The notes under the pieces were generated by a model. It searched no databases. It saw only the letters and a program-made list of their open reading frames with translations, and was not told the origin of the DNA. From Anaeromassilibacillus sp. An200 (GTDB taxonomy: Bacteria; Bacillota; Clostridia; Oscillospirales; Acutalibacteraceae), in NCBI RefSeq assembly GCF_002160025.1, contig NZ_NFJU01000004.1, positions 1 through 64,000 on the forward strand: DNA of 64,000 bases. Reading direction: 5' to 3'. Every line of letters starts with the position of its first letter. The stretch's first letter is position 1. Shown in pieces: positions 18,656 to 27,009 of this stretch. The translations under genes were made by a program, and so were the position numbers.

Positions 18656-20266
18656 ATGAAAGGATTCTGCACAGCACGGGAAGAGTGGCTTTTCCCGGAT
18701 CAGGAACTGGCCGAGCTGCCCGAGAGCATGGAGCTCCACATGGCGCAAAACGGAAAGGAGGCCCTTCGCCTGCTTCTTCCGCTGGAAAGCGGTTCCCTTT
18801 CCCTCTCCCTTGAGGGCGCGGACGAATTTGATACGGAATGGTTTGAAATGATCGACGTGGGCGTTGGGTACAACGAGACGGAAAAGGAAGAACAGGACGG
18901 GATGTTCGTCATCACCGAAAAGGAATACGAGAAGCCCGACTACTGCACCCGCAAGGCTCCTTTCCGCGTCTATGAGGCTCTGCGTCCCCTGCACACTCTC
19001 AGCATGGAGCCGCGCGGCGGCCGCTGCGCCCTGTACCTCACCCTTTCTCCGAAACCCGGCACGGCTCCCGGGACACGCAAGCTGGTGCTGCACGCCGGGG
19101 ATTATACCCTTTCTCTGACCGTGCGGGTCTATGGTGTGACCATCCCCGAGGAAACGCTGCATGTCACAAACTGGTTCAACCTGGACAACATCGCGCTGTT
19201 CCACGGCATCGAAATGAACACGCCCGCTTATTTTGACATGCTGCGGAAGTATGCCCGCGCCATGCGCCGCACCCGCCAGACGCATTTCTTCATCTCGTTC
19301 GATCCGAAAAAAGCGCTGGTATCCAAAAATCCCTACCGCTTCGATTTTTCTTACCTCAAGCCCATCATCGAGATCTTCTTCGAAGAAGGCTTCCGTACCA
19401 TGGAATTCGGCAACTTCGGAACGAAGCACGATAACCTGTTTACCGATGAAATCAAATGCGCGGCGGATCCCTCCGTTCCGCTTTCCTCCGACGAGGGCTA
19501 TTATCTGACACTCGCCATGGCACAGTCCCTTGCGTCGTTCCTGGGAGAAAACGGCTGGCGCGATAAGACAATCTTCCATATCTTCGATGAGCCGGACGTC
19601 CATATCTCCTCTCCCGAATCCATGGAAAAGCGCAAGCAGCAGTACCTGCGCGTGGTCAGTATTCTCCGGCGGTATTTCCCCGGCTGCCGCACCATCGAGG
19701 CGGTCAAGACCACACAATTCAAAGGCGCTGTGGATATCTGGGTACCGCTGACGGCCAACTACGAAGAATTCCGTGAGGAATACGACAAGATGTCCGCGCT
19801 GGGAGACGAGGTCTGGTGCTACGTTTGCTGCGTCCCAACCGGCCGCTGGCTCAACCGTTTCCTGGACATTGATCTGCTTCGCTCCCGTCTGCTGTTCTGG
19901 GGCTGCTCCCGCTTCGGCCTCAAGGGTTATCTGCACTGGGGCTTCAATTACTGGCCGCAAAAGAACTTTGATCCGTTTGAGGAATCCAACGCGCCGAACG
20001 AGCCGTTCAATGGCATCTATCCCGCCGGAGACGCTTACATCGTCTATCCGGGCGGTGAGGACGGGCCGTGGCTCGGAAACCGTCTGGAAGCGCAGAGACG
20101 CGGCGCGGAGGATTTCGAGCTGCTGGCTCTGCTGAAAGAAAAGAATCCGGACGCTTATGAGAAGGTGATGCAGAAAACCTTCCGCACCAACACCGATTAT
20201 GAGCTCTCCGCGGAGCACTTTGAGGAAACGCGCCGCGAAATCCTTGCCCTGCTGGAAGCTTGCTGA
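18656..20266 (+). CDS. DUF4091-type glycoside hydrolase-like protein
   Basis: This 536-residue protein has a C-terminal segment typical of DUF4091 (GYLHWGFNYWPQKNFDPFEE, YPGGEDGPWLGNRLEAQRRG, EDFELLALL). Upstream is a barrel-like region with FHIFDEPDVH. Such proteins are GH123-like and often found with sugar importers. There is no signal peptide, so it is cytoplasmic. GATGAGGTG precedes the ATG. It lies downstream of the YesMN/ABC cluster and probably processes the imported sugar; no reaction can be assigned from sequence. Confidence 0.75.
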   Translation: MKGFCTAREEWLFPDQELAELPESMELHMAQNGKEALRLLLPLESGSLSLSLEGADEFDTEWFEMIDVGVGYNETEKEEQDGMFVITEKEYEKPDYCTRKAPFRVYEALRPLHTLSMEPRGGRCALYLTLSPKPGTAPGTRKLVLHAGDYTLSLTVRVYGVTIPEETLHVTNWFNLDNIALFHGIEMNTPAYFDMLRKYARAMRRTRQTHFFISFDPKKALVSKNPYRFDFSYLKPIIEIFFEEGFRTMEFGNFGTKHDNLFTDEIKCAADPSVPLSSDEGYYLTLAMAQSLASFLGENGWRDKTIFHIFDEPDVHISSPESMEKRKQQYLRVVSILRRYFPGCRTIEAVKTTQFKGAVDIWVPLTANYEEFREEYDKMSALGDEVWCYVCCVPTGRWLNRFLDIDLLRSRLLFWGCSRFGLKGYLHWGFNYWPQKNFDPFEESNAPNEPFNGIYPAGDAYIVYPGGEDGPWLGNRLEAQRRGAEDFELLALLKEKNPDAYEKVMQKTFRTNTDYELSAEHFEETRREILALLEAC

Positions 20267-20320
20267 CAGCTTTTCAAACGCTTACCACATAGACCTCCTG
20301 ATAAATCTCCCTAGCTGAAA

Positions 20321-20367
20321 ATATCCCCCGTGCCCCACCGGAGCCATCTCCGGCGGCACGGGGAATA
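20321..20367. terminator. Bidirectional compound terminator
   Basis: CCCCGTGCC (20325-20333) pairs with GGCACGGGG, with an inner CCGGAG/CTCCGG stem and flanking ATAT/ATATT. It lies between the convergent DUF4091 and gatB genes. Confidence 0.8.
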
Positions 20368-20369
20368 TT

Positions 20370-21785
20370 TCATTGGCTTTTCAGCAGGTTTAAAAGAATC
20401 TCACGGGACAGCTCCGGATCCGCGCGCCCCTGTGTCCGGCGCATCATCTGGCCGATCAGAGCTTGGAGTGCCGCTGTCTTGCCCGCGCGGTAATCCTGCG
20501 CCATGCGGGCGCAGCTGCCGATCACCTCGCGCGCCAACTCTTCCAACGCGGCCCGATCGGTGATTTTTCCGAGTCCCAGACGCTCTGCCATCTCCACAGG
20601 ATCCGCATCCTCCTGCCAGAGCCGTTCCAGCAGTTCCTTTGCGGCGGCATTCCCGACAGCCCCGCTTCCCAGAAGATCCGCAAGGGCAGCCAGATGCTTA
20701 TCGGAAACCGGGATTCGCTCCGTTTCCAGGCGGGCCGGATCCGCGGCAAGCAGCACCGCAAGCTGCTTGGGATATCGGGTCATCCCGGCTGCTCTCTCAA
20801 AACTGTCCGCCGCTTCCCGGGACACGGTGAGCGCCTCTGCCGTCTCGCGGGCCAGGCTCCAGCGCTCCTGCCAGCGTTCCCGGCGGGAGGAGGGCGGTTC
20901 CGGCAGCTCGCTTTTCCACCGCTCCACTGTTTCCTGTGTGAGGACAATAGGCGGCAGATCCGGCTCCGGGAAAAAGTGGTAATCCGACTGGCTTTCCTTG
21001 CGGCGCATGGAAAACGTGGTTCCCGTGCTCTCATTAAAGCCGCGCGTTTCCGGGAACAGCACGCCGCCCGCGTCCAGCACGGCGGCCTGCCGCTCCGCCT
21101 CATAGGCGATCGCCTTTGCCGCGAACTGGAAGCTGTTGAGGTTTTTGATCTCGGCACGCTCACCCAGATGCTTTTCCCCAACGGGACGGATCGAGAGGTT
21201 GACGTCACAGCGCAGCGAGCCCTCGTTCATGCGGCAGTCGGAAATACCCGCAAAGCGGATGCGCTCCCGCAGCTCCCGCAAATACGCCGTCACCTCCTCC
21301 GGACCGCGGAAATCCGGCATGGTCACGATCTCAATCAGCGGCACGCCGCAGCGGTTCAAATCCAGCAGCGTCCCGTTTTCGGTATGCAGCAGCTTCCCCG
21401 CGTCCTCCTCGAGATGGATCCGCTCAATACGAATCCGCTTTGTCCCCTCCCCGCTGGGAATGTCCAGCCATCCGCCGGTGCACAGAGGGCGGTCATACTG
21501 GGAAATCTGGTACGCCTTGGGGAGGTCGGGGTAATAGTAATTCTTGCGATCCATCTTCGACCAGAGGGAAACGCGGCAATGCAGCAGCAGGCCCGCTTTC
21601 ACCGCAAGCTCCACCGCTTTTGCGTTCAGGACGGGAAGCGCCCCCGGCATTCCGGTGCAGACGGGGCAGCAGTGTGTGTTCGGTTCATCCCCGTACACAG
21701 CGGAGCAGGAGCAGAAAGCCTTGGTTTCTGTTTTCAGCTCGATGTGGGTTTCCAGACCGATCACGGTTTCATAGCGTGTGTTCAT
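20370..21785 (-). CDS. gatB: Asp/Glu-tRNA(Asn/Gln) amidotransferase subunit B
   Basis: The 471-residue subunit of GatCAB phosphorylates and amidates mischarged Glu-tRNA(Gln) or Asp-tRNA(Asn). The N-terminal GLETHIEL opens the kinase cradle. Zinc cysteines are in AFCSCS and THCCPVCTG, and DLNRCGVPLIEIVTMPD is a signature segment. The C-terminal YqeY-like tail ends ALIGQMMRRTQGRADP. The start ATG overlaps the gatA stop as ATGA, so translation is coupled. Last of gatC-gatA-gatB. Confidence 0.97.
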   Translation of the reverse strand: MNTRYETVIGLETHIELKTETKAFCSCSAVYGDEPNTHCCPVCTGMPGALPVLNAKAVELAVKAGLLLHCRVSLWSKMDRKNYYYPDLPKAYQISQYDRPLCTGGWLDIPSGEGTKRIRIERIHLEEDAGKLLHTENGTLLDLNRCGVPLIEIVTMPDFRGPEEVTAYLRELRERIRFAGISDCRMNEGSLRCDVNLSIRPVGEKHLGERAEIKNLNSFQFAAKAIAYEAERQAAVLDAGGVLFPETRGFNESTGTTFSMRRKESQSDYHFFPEPDLPPIVLTQETVERWKSELPEPPSSRRERWQERWSLARETAEALTVSREAADSFERAAGMTRYPKQLAVLLAADPARLETERIPVSDKHLAALADLLGSGAVGNAAAKELLERLWQEDADPVEMAERLGLGKITDRAALEELAREVIGSCARMAQDYRAGKTAALQALIGQMMRRTQGRADPELSREILLNLLKSQ

Positions 21786-23212
21786 GCTTTCCCCTCCTCC
21801 AGCGCATGGGCCGCGCGGAACAGCTCTTTCTCCCCGAACGCGCGTCCGACCAGCTGCATGCCCACGGGCAGCCCCTGGTCCATCCCAAACGGCACCGAAA
21901 GAGCGGGAAGCCCCGCGATACTGGCCGGAACCACAAAAAGATCGCTGCGGTACATTGCGACCGGATCGCGCTTTTCCTCCCGCTTCCATGCCACCTCCGG
22001 CGAGGTGGGCAGAAGCAGGAAATCGTAATAGGAGAGCGCGGTGCGCAGGGAGGCCAAGGTTTTTCCCTTCAGCCGCCTGGCTTTTTCGTAGCAGGGGCCG
22101 TACTGCTCCTTGGTCAAAACAAAGGTGCCGAGCAGGATCCGGCGCTTGACTTCCCGGCCAAAGCCGCGGCTGCGGCTCTCCCGGATCCGCTCCTGCCAGT
22201 CCGCCGCGTCCGTCGCGGAAAAGCCGTAGCGAATTCCATCAAAGCGCGCCAGATTGGATGACGCTTCGGCGGAAGAAAGAATGTGATACGCCGGAAGCAT
22301 ATCCCGCAAAAACGGCAGGGAAAGCTCGTCCACCCGCGCCCCCAGCGTTTCCAGGCGTGCGGCGGCGCGCAGAAGCTCCCGCCGCACACCGGGCGAGGAT
22401 TCCTCCAGGCTCTCCCGCACCAAAGCCGCCCGCATCCCGCGCACCCCTTCCCCGATACCCGTGAGATAATCGTCCACCGGAACGCGGGAGCTTGTGGCGT
22501 CACGCGGATCAAAGCCCGCAACAGCGGCAAGCACTGCGGCGCAGTCCGGTACATCCCTGGTCACCAGGCCAATCTGATCCAGCGAAGGGGCAAAGCCGGT
22601 CAATCCATAGCGTGAGATCCGTCCATACGTTGGGCGCAGGCCGACCACACCGCACAACGCTGCGGGCTGGCGCACCGATCCGCCCGTATCGCTTCCCAGA
22701 GCGAACACTGCTTCCCCCGCCGCGACCGCTGCCGCCGAACCGCCGGAGCTTCCCCCCGGCACGCGCGAAACATCGAGCGGATTGGCTGTGGGGCCGAAGG
22801 CTGACGTCCCCGTATCGCTTCCCATCGCAAATTCATCCATGTTCAGCTTGCCGAGCAGCACAGCTCCCGCCTGGTGCAGCCGCTCCGCCGCGTCCGCGTC
22901 ATACGGCGGGATAAAATTTTCAAGCATCCGCGACGCGCAGGTGGTGCGCACGCCTTTTGTGCAGATGTTATCCTTGATCGCCATCGGGATTCCGGCCAGG
23001 AGAGGAAGCTCCTCTCCCGCCGCCAGGCGCGCGTCGATCCGATCGGCGGCAGTGAGGGCTTTTTCCCGCGTCACCGTCAGAAAAGCATGTACCTCCGGCT
23101 CACAAGCTTCTATGCGCTTCAGACAGGCGAGCGTCAACTCCCGCGCGGAACATTTCCCGCCGCGCAGAGCGCGGGCCAGCGTCTGGACCGTCCACTTCTC
23201 CCCGTTACGCAT
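21782..23212 (-). CDS. gatA: Asp/Glu-tRNA(Asn/Gln) amidotransferase subunit A
   Basis: The 476-residue amidase subunit releases ammonia from glutamine for GatB. The amidase-signature catalytic triad is visible: Lys in AIKDNICTKG and the two serines within GGSSGGSAAAVA and GSDTGGSVRQPA. Length is normal for GatA. It starts behind GGAGGG and overlaps the end of gatC by eight bases and the start of gatB by four. Confidence 0.97.
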   Translation of the reverse strand: MRNGEKWTVQTLARALRGGKCSARELTLACLKRIEACEPEVHAFLTVTREKALTAADRIDARLAAGEELPLLAGIPMAIKDNICTKGVRTTCASRMLENFIPPYDADAAERLHQAGAVLLGKLNMDEFAMGSDTGTSAFGPTANPLDVSRVPGGSSGGSAAAVAAGEAVFALGSDTGGSVRQPAALCGVVGLRPTYGRISRYGLTGFAPSLDQIGLVTRDVPDCAAVLAAVAGFDPRDATSSRVPVDDYLTGIGEGVRGMRAALVRESLEESSPGVRRELLRAAARLETLGARVDELSLPFLRDMLPAYHILSSAEASSNLARFDGIRYGFSATDAADWQERIRESRSRGFGREVKRRILLGTFVLTKEQYGPCYEKARRLKGKTLASLRTALSYYDFLLLPTSPEVAWKREEKRDPVAMYRSDLFVVPASIAGLPALSVPFGMDQGLPVGMQLVGRAFGEKELFRAAHALEEGKA

Positions 23213-23483
23213 GCGCTTTCCCTCCTATCGCGCGGGGAAGGACAAAGCAGCCGTCCCGCACCGCCGGAGCGTTTTGCAGCGTTTCCTCCTGCGTCAGCGA
23301 AGGGGAGGGAACGTCCTCACGCAGAAAGGGCAGATCCTCGGGATCGTGCGCCGTCCCCTCCGGCTCCTGCATCTGCGCGGCAAATTGCAGAATCTCCTCA
23401 AAATCAGCGCGCAGCTCCTCCGTCTCCTCCGCCGTCAGGCGCAGATTGGCCAGGTTGGCGATTTCCGTGATTGAAAAATCCAT
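23205..23483 (-). CDS. gatC: Asp/Glu-tRNA(Asn/Gln) amidotransferase subunit C
   Basis: This 92-residue accessory subunit stabilises the GatA-GatB complex. The typical start 'ITEIANLANLRLTAEE' and the acidic centre DPEDLPFLREDVP are present. ATG 23483 lies behind AAGGAG. First gene of the gatCAB operon, 43 bases after the upstream aldo/keto reductase, with which it may be cotranscribed. Confidence 0.95.
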   Translation of the reverse strand: MDFSITEIANLANLRLTAEETEELRADFEEILQFAAQMQEPEGTAHDPEDLPFLREDVPSPSLTQEETLQNAPAVRDGCFVLPRAIGGKAHA

Positions 23484-23526
23484 GTGTTCTCCTTCTACCG
23501 GCACGCAAACGCCGATCCTTCTGTTC

Positions 23527-24498
23527 TCAGTATTCCTCGCCCGCGTCCAGCAGCACAATCTCGTCCGCGCTCAGCGAACAGTCCAGCGCCTGCGTCAGCT
23601 CAAGAAGCTGGTTCATACCGGAAACAGCCGCGATGGGCACGGCGGGGAAAGGCTTTCCGGCCATCCATGCCAGAACAAGGGCGGCAATCGGAACGCCGTG
23701 CGTGCCGGAAATCTCCCGCAGAGCATCCAGACGGCGATCGTTGAGCGCACAGCGGTACTCCCTGAGAGCCCCATCCCGCAGCGTTCCGGCGGCCGCCTTG
23801 GTGAAATATCCCTTGCCCATCGCGGAAAATGCCATGGTGCACAGAGTATCGGGATGCTCCTTCAACAGATCGTACAACGGCTGATCCATACAGACCAGCG
23901 TGGGATCCACCAGCTTATCATGGTCAGCGCGCGCCAGACTCCACTGGTTCTGCACACCGCAAAAGCCAGCATACCCATGCGCGGCGGCTGCTTTCGCCGC
24001 CTGCCGCACACGCTCTGTTGTCCAGTTGGACACGCCGTAGGAGAGCAGCTTCCCCTCCCGGCGGAACTGTTCCAGCAGGCCCAGCAGCTCCTCCACCGGC
24101 AGGGTGGGATCGTCCCGGTGCAGCCAGTACAAATCCACATGATCCGTCCCCAGTGCGCGGAGACTGCTCTCCAGATCGTATCGCAGCTCCTTTTCGTGCA
24201 GGCGGCTGGCAGTCATAGCGTCAAAGGGCGGATGGCCTCCCTTTGTGGAGATCACCAGGCCGTTCCTGTTCCCGTGCTGTTTGAGCCAGCGCCCCAGAAT
24301 CTGCTCACTGACATTTTCTCCGTGCGGCAGCCACCGGCCATAGCAGTTCGCGGTATCGAGCAGATTTCCTCCGCGCTCCGTGTAGACGTCCAGAAGCTCG
24401 CAGGCTTCCTTTTCTCCCAGAGAATCGCCAAACTGTGCCGTACCGAGACTCACGGGGGAAACCGGAAGCGGCACACCGGGCAAACGCTTTTCCATCAT
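23527..24498 (-). CDS. Aldo/keto reductase
   Basis: The 323-residue NAD(P)H-dependent oxidoreductase shows the family tetrad Asp/Tyr in LLDTANCYGRW, Lys in ISTKGG and His in LYWLHRDDP. The cofactor region appears near the C-terminus (VSGMNQLLEL). The substrate is unknown. Two adjacent ATGs (24498, 24495) follow AAGGAG; the first is listed. It sits between a GNAT gene and gatCAB on the same strand. Confidence 0.88.
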   Translation of the reverse strand: MMEKRLPGVPLPVSPVSLGTAQFGDSLGEKEACELLDVYTERGGNLLDTANCYGRWLPHGENVSEQILGRWLKQHGNRNGLVISTKGGHPPFDAMTASRLHEKELRYDLESSLRALGTDHVDLYWLHRDDPTLPVEELLGLLEQFRREGKLLSYGVSNWTTERVRQAAKAAAAHGYAGFCGVQNQWSLARADHDKLVDPTLVCMDQPLYDLLKEHPDTLCTMAFSAMGKGYFTKAAAGTLRDGALREYRCALNDRRLDALREISGTHGVPIAALVLAWMAGKPFPAVPIAAVSGMNQLLELTQALDCSLSADEIVLLDAGEEY

Positions 24499-24520
24499 AG
24501 CCTTTCTCTCCTTTTCGCCG

Positions 24521-24550
24521 CCGGATCCCATGCGCCCGCACAGAATCCGG
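24521..24550. repeat. Hairpin with 17-nt loop shared with the hairpin at 25024
   Basis: CCGGAT (24521-24526) pairs with ATCCGG (24545-24550) around the sequence CCCATGCGCCCGCACAG (24527-24543). The same 17 bases fill the loop of the tRNA terminator 500 bases away. Here no T-run follows, so termination would be weak. Confidence 0.6.
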
Positions 24551-24568
24551 GCTGTACTCTCCCGCCTT

Positions 24569-25000
24569 TTACAGCGTCAACTCCATCACTATTTCGTCTT
24601 CTTCACGGCCTGTTTCCACAAAACCGAACTGTACATACATAGTTTTGGCGGCGTCGTTCCCCTCTATGTAGCAGAGAACCACCTTGCCGTATCTGCCGTC
24701 CCGCTTCAGTTCCTCCAGAACCAGCTTCACAGCGGCTTTGCCGTATCCACGGCCCTGATAGCGCTCATCAATGAAAAGCTGGCTGAAATCGTAGCACTGC
24801 ATGGAAGGAACATCATAATATAATCCCATCCCCACCGGCGTTTCGCCGTCGCAAATGAGAAAGGCCCGGCTGCGCTCCTTGCGGTAAGCGTAGGCCCTGG
24901 CCAACAGTCCCGCACTGTCGGAAACATACGCCTTTTGCTTCTCAGAAACCTTCAGGCCAAGTCTCCAGTTCTCCGGACCAATCTCCGTCAGATGTATCAC
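24569..25000 (-). CDS. GNAT family N-acetyltransferase
   Basis: The 143-residue protein transfers an acetyl group from acetyl-CoA to an unknown amine. The acetyl-CoA loop is RYQGRGYGKAAV and the C-terminal strand is YVQFGFVETG. GTG 25000 is chosen because GGGAGGG lies about nine bases upstream. It follows the tRNA-Ile terminator directly and shares the strand with the downstream reductase. Confidence 0.85.
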   Translation of the reverse strand: MIHLTEIGPENWRLGLKVSEKQKAYVSDSAGLLARAYAYRKERSRAFLICDGETPVGMGLYYDVPSMQCYDFSQLFIDERYQGRGYGKAAVKLVLEELKRDGRYGKVVLCYIEGNDAAKTMYVQFGFVETGREEDEIVMELTL

Positions 25001-25017
25001 GGCGTTATCCCTCCCGG

Positions 25018-25060
25018 ACAAAAAATCCGAACCCCATGCGCCCGCACAGGATTCGGATTC
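25018..25060 (-). terminator. Terminator of the tRNA-Ile gene
   Basis: On the minus strand AATCCGAA pairs with TTCGGATT (25024-25031 with 25052-25059), followed by a run of six T. The loop contains the 17 bases shared with the hairpin at 24521. Confidence 0.75.
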
Positions 25061-25068
25061 ATCTGGTT

Positions 25069-25145
25069 TGGTGGGCCATCAAGGACTCGAACCTTGGACC
25101 GACCGGTTATGAGCCGGCTGCTCTGACCAACTGAGCTAATGGCCC
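25069..25145 (-). tRNA. tRNA with CAT anticodon, probably tRNA-Ile2 (lysidine type)
   Basis: The 77-base cloverleaf reads GGGCCAT acceptor, GCTC/GAGC D stem, anticodon loop CTCATAA, T stem CAAGG/CCTTG with TTCGAGT, ATGGCCC acceptor and an encoded CCA end. The CAT loop followed by AA, with C4-G69 and C5-G68 pairs, matches the bacterial AUA-decoding tRNA-Ile modified by TilS better than elongator or initiator tRNA-Met. Confidence 0.85.
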
Positions 25146-25172
25146 GTAAAATATAGACTCCAAAACAGATTT

Positions 25173-25201
25173 ATTCTATCATATCTCCTGTTATTTCGCA
25201 A
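25173..25201 (-). promoter_or_regulatory. Promoter of tRNA-Ile
   Basis: On the minus strand TTGCGA (25201-25196) and TAGAAT (25178-25173) are 17 bases apart, with transcription expected about 20 bases before the mature tRNA. Confidence 0.7.
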
Positions 25202-25204
25202 GAG

Positions 25205-25570
25205 TTATTTTTCCTCTCCTCCCCCCTGGCACTGCGGGTTTGTCATCACAAAGCGGTCATCAATATTCTTTTCGCCCCATTCGCACATGAGATCCAGAAG
25301 CGTCTCCAGAGAGCGTCCCTTGGGCGTGATGGAATACTCCACCCGCGGGGGTACCTCGGCGTACACTCTGCGCGCAATGAGCCCATCGTTTTCCAGCTCC
25401 CGGAGCTGGTTGGTGAGCGTCCGCTGGGACACCTGCGTGATGACGCGCATCAGTTCGCTGAACCGCTGGGGTCCCTGCTGGATCAGCCTATCCAGAATGA
25501 GCGGTTTGCATTTGCCCCCAATCATTTTCAGAGTTACTTCCATCTCACAGGTCACCTGTATTTTTTCCAT
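25205..25570 (-). CDS. HxlR-family transcriptional regulator
   Basis: The 121-residue winged-helix protein has the HxlR layout: CEMEVTLKMIGGKCKPLIL, FSELMRVITQVSQRTLTNQL recognition region, then RVEYSITPKGRSL wing. An N-terminal Cys and the unusual Cys in GGKCK (commonly Trp) could be redox-sensitive, which is inference. ATG 25570 follows AAGGAG. It is divergent from an iron-sulfur aldo/keto reductase, its probable target. Confidence 0.9.
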   Translation of the reverse strand: MEKIQVTCEMEVTLKMIGGKCKPLILDRLIQQGPQRFSELMRVITQVSQRTLTNQLRELENDGLIARRVYAEVPPRVEYSITPKGRSLETLLDLMCEWGEKNIDDRFVMTNPQCQGGGEEK

Positions 25571-25598
25571 ACGCTTCTCCTTATAGTGCACTTTTTTC

Positions 25599-25651
25599 AC
25601 TTGCTGAGAAAAATGTGCGTACTTGCTGCTATGCAGGTCGAACGGTATAAT
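25599..25651 (+). promoter_or_regulatory. Promoter of the iron-sulfur aldo/keto reductase with ACTTGCTG direct repeats
   Basis: A perfect TATAAT (25646-25651) lies 17 bases after TTGCTG (25623-25628). ACTTGCTG occurs twice, at 25599 and 25621, 22 bases (two helical turns) apart; the second overlaps the -35 box. This is a plausible HxlR operator. Confidence 0.6.
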
Positions 25652-25758
25652 ACGAGTATAGCGTAATTTTACGAATTTGCAAGACACCGCCTGGACCAGA
25701 CGCCTTTGGGGAGATTGGCGCGGCTGGGCTGCGGCGGAAAATCAACAGGGAGGTTCGT

Positions 25759-26919
25759 ATGGAATACAGGACTTTAGGACGCACCGGATTAAAGGCAAGC
25801 GAGATCGGCCTGGGCGGCGAGTGGTTCAACGGCCTGACCGTAGGGGAAACCGCTGCCATTCTGGATGCGGCGCAGGAAAACGGCATCAACTACATCGATA
25901 TCTTCATGCCTCAGGCCCCTACCCGCAGCAATCTGGGAGCCGCCATGCAGGGACGCCGGGAGCAATTCATCATTCAGGGGCATCTGTGCACCGTATTTGA
26001 AGATGGACAGTATACCCGCACCCGGGATATGGAAAAAACCAGGCGGTCCTTTGAGGATCTGCTCGAACGCCTGCAAACCAATTATATTGACATCGGCATG
26101 ATTCACTATGTGGACAGCGAGGAGGATTTCCAGACTGTCTTTGAGGGGCCGATTCTTGCCTATGCCAAAGAGCTGAAGGAAAAGGGGATCATCCGCCACA
26201 TCGGCATGAGTTCCCACAACCCGCATATTGCGCTCCGGGCTGTGGAAAGCGGCTTGGTGGATGTGCTGATGTTCAGCATCAATCCGGCCTACGACATGGA
26301 AGCCCCGGAAACCGACATCTTCGATCTGATGGAATTCAAGGGCATGGAAAAGGATGGCCTTGTGGTGGACGAAGCCCGCCAGAAGCTGTATTCCGCCTGC
26401 GAGGCGGCTGGTGTGGCCATCACCGTGATGAAACCGCTGGGAGCCGGTACGCTTCTGAAAGCGGAAAGCTCTCCCTTCGGCGTGGCCATGACCGTACCGC
26501 AATGCATCCAGTATTGTCTGGACCGCAACGGCGTGAAGGTTGTCATTGTGGGCTGCCATACGGTGGAGGAGGTGCTGGAGGCAGTCAAGTACTACAACAC
26601 ACCGGCCAGCGAGCGCAGCTATTCCCATATTTTCAGCGCCGGAAACGCCATCCGTATGACAGGCCGGTGCATGTACTGTAACCACTGCCAGCCCTGCCCG
26701 TCCCACATCGACATTGCCGCCGTGACCAAATTCCTGGATCTGGCTGTTCAGCAGGACACGGTACCGGAAACAGTAGCACAGCACTATTGGGCTCTCTCCG
26801 CCACGGCGGACGATTGCCTGATGTGCGGCAGATGTGAACCGAACTGCCCCTTCGGAGTCCAAATCCGGGAAAACATGAAGCGGGCCAGGGCGGTATTCGC
26901 CCCTTCCCGCCCAGTGTAA
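25759..26919 (+). CDS. Aldo/keto reductase with C-terminal [4Fe-4S] clusters
   Basis: The 386-residue oxidoreductase joins an aldo/keto reductase barrel (MEYRTLGRTGLKASEIGLGG; RHIGMSSHNP) to a ferredoxin-like tail. Two cysteine sets are visible near residues 298-308 (CMYCNHCQPCP) and 354-365 (CLMCGRCEPNCPFG), fit for two [4Fe-4S] clusters. It may couple aldehyde or ketone reduction to ferredoxin-type electron transfer; the substrate is unknown. It is driven by its own promoter, divergent from an HxlR regulator, and closed by a terminator. Confidence 0.92.
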   Translation: MEYRTLGRTGLKASEIGLGGEWFNGLTVGETAAILDAAQENGINYIDIFMPQAPTRSNLGAAMQGRREQFIIQGHLCTVFEDGQYTRTRDMEKTRRSFEDLLERLQTNYIDIGMIHYVDSEEDFQTVFEGPILAYAKELKEKGIIRHIGMSSHNPHIALRAVESGLVDVLMFSINPAYDMEAPETDIFDLMEFKGMEKDGLVVDEARQKLYSACEAAGVAITVMKPLGAGTLLKAESSPFGVAMTVPQCIQYCLDRNGVKVVIVGCHTVEEVLEAVKYYNTPASERSYSHIFSAGNAIRMTGRCMYCNHCQPCPSHIDIAAVTKFLDLAVQQDTVPETVAQHYWALSATADDCLMCGRCEPNCPFGVQIRENMKRARAVFAPSRPV

Positions 26920-26925
26920 TATACC

Positions 26926-26963
26926 AGGAGGCCGCGCCCTGCAAAAGGCGCGGCCTCCTTTAT
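26926..26963. terminator. Strong intrinsic terminator
   Basis: AGGAGGCCGCGCC (26926-26938) pairs with GGCGCGGCCTCCT (26947-26959), followed by TT. It lies seven bases after the reductase stop and before the convergent sulfite-reductase-like gene. Confidence 0.88.
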
Positions 26964-27009
26964 TGATTTAAAGTTTGTTGCTCAGCAAAATATACTTTGC
27001 TTTCGCCTT

